A DNA stretch of 52,915 nt from Geobacillus zalihae NBRC 101842 (GTDB lineage: Bacteria > Bacillota > Bacilli > Bacillales > Anoxybacillaceae). The position numbers and the translations under genes were made by a program. This document shows, in pieces, positions 50,495-52,915 of the stretch (positions within the stretch are counted from its first letter, which is position 1; each line of letters begins with the position of its first letter). The stretch is taken from NCBI RefSeq assembly GCF_001544135.1, contig NZ_BCPV01000026.1:1-52915 (forward strand). Direction: 5' to 3'. The notes beneath the pieces were generated by a model, which was given only the letters and a program-made list of their open reading frames with translations, was not told the origin of the DNA and did not search any database.

Positions 50495-52888
50495 ATGTTT
50501 GCAAAAGTAAAGCAACTATTTGACGAAAGCGCGCGAGACGTGCAGCGTCTTGCCAAGCTGGCGGCGCAAATCAATGAATGGGAACCAACCATTTCTTCGC
50601 TGAGCGATGAACAACTGCGCCAAAAAACGGTTGCCTTCAAAGAGCGACTCGAATGCGGTGAGACGCTCGATGACATCAAAACCGAGGCGTTTGCCGTCGT
50701 CCGGGAGGCGGCGCGGCGCGTGCTCGGTCTGCGCCATTACGACGTGCAACTGATGGGCGGATTGGCGATGCATGAAGGAAACATCGCCGAAATGCAGACC
50801 GGGGAAGGAAAGACATTGGCGGCCACTTTGCCAAGCTACTTGCACGCCCTCCTTGGAAAAGGCGTCCACATTATTACAGCCAACGAATATTTGGCGCGCC
50901 GGGACTGCGAACAAATGGGCCGTGTGTTCCGCTTTCTCGGCTTAACCGTCGGCCTGAATGTGTCGCAAATGACGGCCAGCGAGAAAAAAGAAGCGTACGC
51001 GGCCGATATCACGTACGGCACCGGCACCGAGTTCGGCTTTGATTATTTGCGCGACAACATGGTGCACCGCCTCGAAGATAAAGTGCAGCGCCCGCTGTAT
51101 TACGCCATCATCGATGAAATCGACAGCATTTTAATCGACGAAGCGCGCACCCCGCTCATCATCGCCAATAAATCGGGAATCGGAGCCGAATTGTTCCCGA
51201 TTATGGCGCGCATCGTCCGCACCTTCGAAGAAGGAAAAGAGTATGAACGGTCTTTGGAGACGAAACAAATTTTCCTCACCGAAGAAGGGGCGCAAAAAAT
51301 CGAGCGGGCGTTTGGCATCGATAACCTATACGACTGGGAGCATCACGTGCTGCTCCATCATGCGATGCAGTCGCTGCGCGCTTGGTTTATCATGCGGCGG
51401 GATGTCGATTACATCGTCAAAAACGGCAAAGTGATGATCGTTGACCCGTTCACCGGCCGGGTGATGGAAGGACGCTCGTTCAGCGACGGCCTGCATCAAG
51501 CCATTGAAGCGAAAGAAGGTGTGGAAATCACCGAAGAAAACGACATCCAAGCCACGATTACGATCCAAAACTATTTTCGCATGTATGAGAAGCTAGCCGG
51601 GATGACCGGCAGCGCTACGCCGTCGAAAGAAGAATTTTGGCAAACGTACCGGCTGCGCGTGATTACGATTCCGACAAACCGGCCATCCCGCCGCACCGAC
51701 TGGGACGACCTCGTCTACCAGACGTACGAGGCGAAAGTACGGAAAATTATCGACGAAGTGAAAAAAATGAATGCCATCGGCCGTCCCGTTCTCATCGGCA
51801 CGACATCGGTCGCACAGTCGGAACGGTTGTCAGCGGCGTTTTCGAAAGCAGGCATCCCTCACCACCTGCTCAATGCCAAAACGGAGGAAGAAGAAGCGCG
51901 CATCATCGCGACCGCCGGGCAAAAAGGGCAAGTGATGATCGCGACCAATATGGCCGGGCGCGGGACCGACATTTTGCTTGGAGAAGGCGTCAAGGAACTT
52001 GGCGGGCTGCACATCATCGGCACAGAGCGGCATGAAAGCCATCGCATTGATATGCAGCTGCGCGGCCGGGCAGGACGCCAAGGGGATCCGGGGTCTTCCC
52101 AGTTTATCATTTCGCTGGAGGATGATTTATTTCGGCTGTACGATCAAGAGGAACTGGAAAAATGGCGAAGCAAAGTCAAGACGGATGAAACCGGGCTCAT
52201 CGTGTCGCCCAACCCGATCAAGTTCGTCCAAAAAGTGCAAACAACGATCGAAAACGCCCATTATTCAGCGCGTTTGCATTTATTGAAACTGGACACTGTG
52301 ATTGACCAACAAAGCAAAGTCATCTACCATATGCGCGATCGCGTCTTGGCGCTGAAGCAAGCAGAGGTGCTGTCCGAGCTCCTTCGGCACATTCAGCGTT
52401 ATATCACGCAAACGATCGACCGTTATTGTCCGGAAGACGTTTTGTTTGAAGAGTGGGACATCGAAGGACTGCACAACGAGCTGCGCCGTGCCTTTTTCCA
52501 ATTTGCCTATCCGATTGAGGATCTTCGCCATAAGCAAAAAGAAGAAATCGCCCAACTTGTTTGGGACGAATACAAATCGCTTGAAGCGGCGCTCGCCGAT
52601 CTTCCGTGCGACGAAGAACAAACGATGCGGCTTAAGCATTTGATGGTCGAAACCATCGACGCCCACTGGATTCGCCACTTAAATCAACTGAATGTATTGA
52701 AAGAGGGGATTCATTTGCGCAGCTACGGCCAAGAGGATCCGTACCGTGCCTTTGAAATGGACGCCTACCGCGAATTCGTCGCGCTGCAGCAAGCGATCGA
52801 CGCCGGCATTTGCACCACAGCCATGAACTATTTGAAAAGCCAGTTTGTCATCGATGACGAAGCGGCCGTCGCCGCGAACGAACCATAA
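50495..52888 (+). CDS. secA2: Accessory preprotein translocase ATPase SecA2
   Basis: SecA2 drives export of a limited set of surface proteins through SecYEG. The 797-residue protein has Walker A GEGKT (103-107), the DEID box at 207-210, [22 protein letters not shown] of the preprotein crosslinking region and MAGRGTDI of the helicase domain. It lacks the C-terminal zinc-binding linker of housekeeping SecA and ends in ordinary helices ([22 protein letters not shown]). The start has AGGAGAGG before it. In B. anthracis a SecA2 exports S-layer proteins, so adjacency to a wall-polymer operon is telling. Confidence 0.88.
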   Translation: MFAKVKQLFDESARDVQRLAKLAAQINEWEPTISSLSDEQLRQKTVAFKERLECGETLDDIKTEAFAVVREAARRVLGLRHYDVQLMGGLAMHEGNIAEMQTGEGKTLAATLPSYLHALLGKGVHIITANEYLARRDCEQMGRVFRFLGLTVGLNVSQMTASEKKEAYAADITYGTGTEFGFDYLRDNMVHRLEDKVQRPLYYAIIDEIDSILIDEARTPLIIANKSGIGAELFPIMARIVRTFEEGKEYERSLETKQIFLTEEGAQKIERAFGIDNLYDWEHHVLLHHAMQSLRAWFIMRRDVDYIVKNGKVMIVDPFTGRVMEGRSFSDGLHQAIEAKEGVEITEENDIQATITIQNYFRMYEKLAGMTGSATPSKEEFWQTYRLRVITIPTNRPSRRTDWDDLVYQTYEAKVRKIIDEVKKMNAIGRPVLIGTTSVAQSERLSAAFSKAGIPHHLLNAKTEEEEARIIATAGQKGQVMIATNMAGRGTDILLGEGVKELGGLHIIGTERHESHRIDMQLRGRAGRQGDPGSSQFIISLEDDLFRLYDQEELEKWRSKVKTDETGLIVSPNPIKFVQKVQTTIENAHYSARLHLLKLDTVIDQQSKVIYHMRDRVLALKQAEVLSELLRHIQRYITQTIDRYCPEDVLFEEWDIEGLHNELRRAFFQFAYPIEDLRHKQKEEIAQLVWDEYKSLEAALADLPCDEEQTMRLKHLMVETIDAHWIRHLNQLNVLKEGIHLRSYGQEDPYRAFEMDAYREFVALQQAIDAGICTTAMNYLKSQFVIDDEAAVAANEP

Positions 52889-52890
52889 CC

Positions 52891-52907
52891 GCGGCGCAGC
52901 ACGCCGC
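52891..52907 (+). terminator. Short hairpin after secA2, cut by the window edge
   Basis: gcggcg and cgccgc pair around a five-base loop directly after the secA2 stop codon. The sequence ends before any T-run could be seen, so it is only a possible terminator. Confidence 0.3.
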
Positions 52908-52915
52908 CTCGTAAA

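Noticed and set aside
50495-52888. Reading this gene as the housekeeping SecA
   Set aside because: The protein is shorter than SecA1 and lacks the C-terminal cysteine zinc motif. It lies beside wall-polymer genes, which fits SecA2.
1-52915. CRISPR arrays, tRNA or rRNA genes, prophage
   Set aside because: No regularly spaced direct repeats, no cloverleaf-like sequence, no rRNA segments and no phage structural genes were seen.

Overview
The window is a piece of chromosome from a thermophilic Bacillaceae, most likely Geobacillus (kaustophilus / thermoleovorans / stearothermophilus group). The grounds are Bacillus-type gene order (degS-degU-degV-comFA-comFC-yvyF-flgM-flgN-flgK-flgL-yviE-fliW-csrA-hag), Geobacillus-like protein sequences, strong AGGAGG ribosome sites, frequent TTG/GTG starts and a fairly GC-rich codon usage. 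No sequence search was run; family calls rest on motifs, lengths and gene order.

Layout. (1) 5-1370: an insertion sequence with a DDE transposase. (2) 1480-11217: a visibly AT-rich glycosylation island on the minus strand, with two large glycosyltransferases, the complete dTDP-L-rhamnose pathway (rfbA, rfbC, rfbB, rfbD) and a short glycosyltransferase. It lies directly behind the flagellin gene hag, separated only by two hairpin terminators and with little room for its own promoter. (3) 11333-17545: late flagellar genes (hag, a small unknown gene, csrA, fliW, yviE, flgL, flgK, flgN, flgM, yvyF), with sigma-D promoters before flgM and hag and a CsrA-type hairpin in the hag leader. (4) 17578-23600: an accessory flagellar module not present here in B. 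subtilis (yaaR, a long second flagellin, a FliS-like chaperone, an FlhB C-domain-like protein and a very long FliK-like protein), driven by two more sigma-D promoters. (5) 23672-29269: comFC, comFA, degV, degU, degS.

(6) 29489-36086, plus strand: yvyE, an LCP-family cell-wall ligase, an amidase with seven SH3-like repeats, a coiled-coil/SH3 protein and a SpoIID/LytB-like protein. This resembles a rearranged lytR-lytABC region. (7) 36193-48908, minus strand: an eleven-gene polysaccharide operon plus one small ORF. It has all five homologues of the UDP-ManNAc3NAcA pathway (WbpA, B, E, D, I types), Wzx, Wzy and Wzz-like proteins and three glycosyltransferases. (8) 49144-50226: the lipid-linked initiating enzyme WecA/TagO. 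(9) 50495-52888: SecA2.

How it fits together. Regions 6-9 look like the machinery for making, exporting and attaching a secondary cell wall polymer, with SecA2 probably exporting surface (S-layer-type) proteins. Regions 2-4 make and probably glycosylate flagellin, with CsrA/FliW control of hag translation. DegS/DegU lie between them and, by analogy with B. subtilis, link motility, competence and wall-lytic enzymes.
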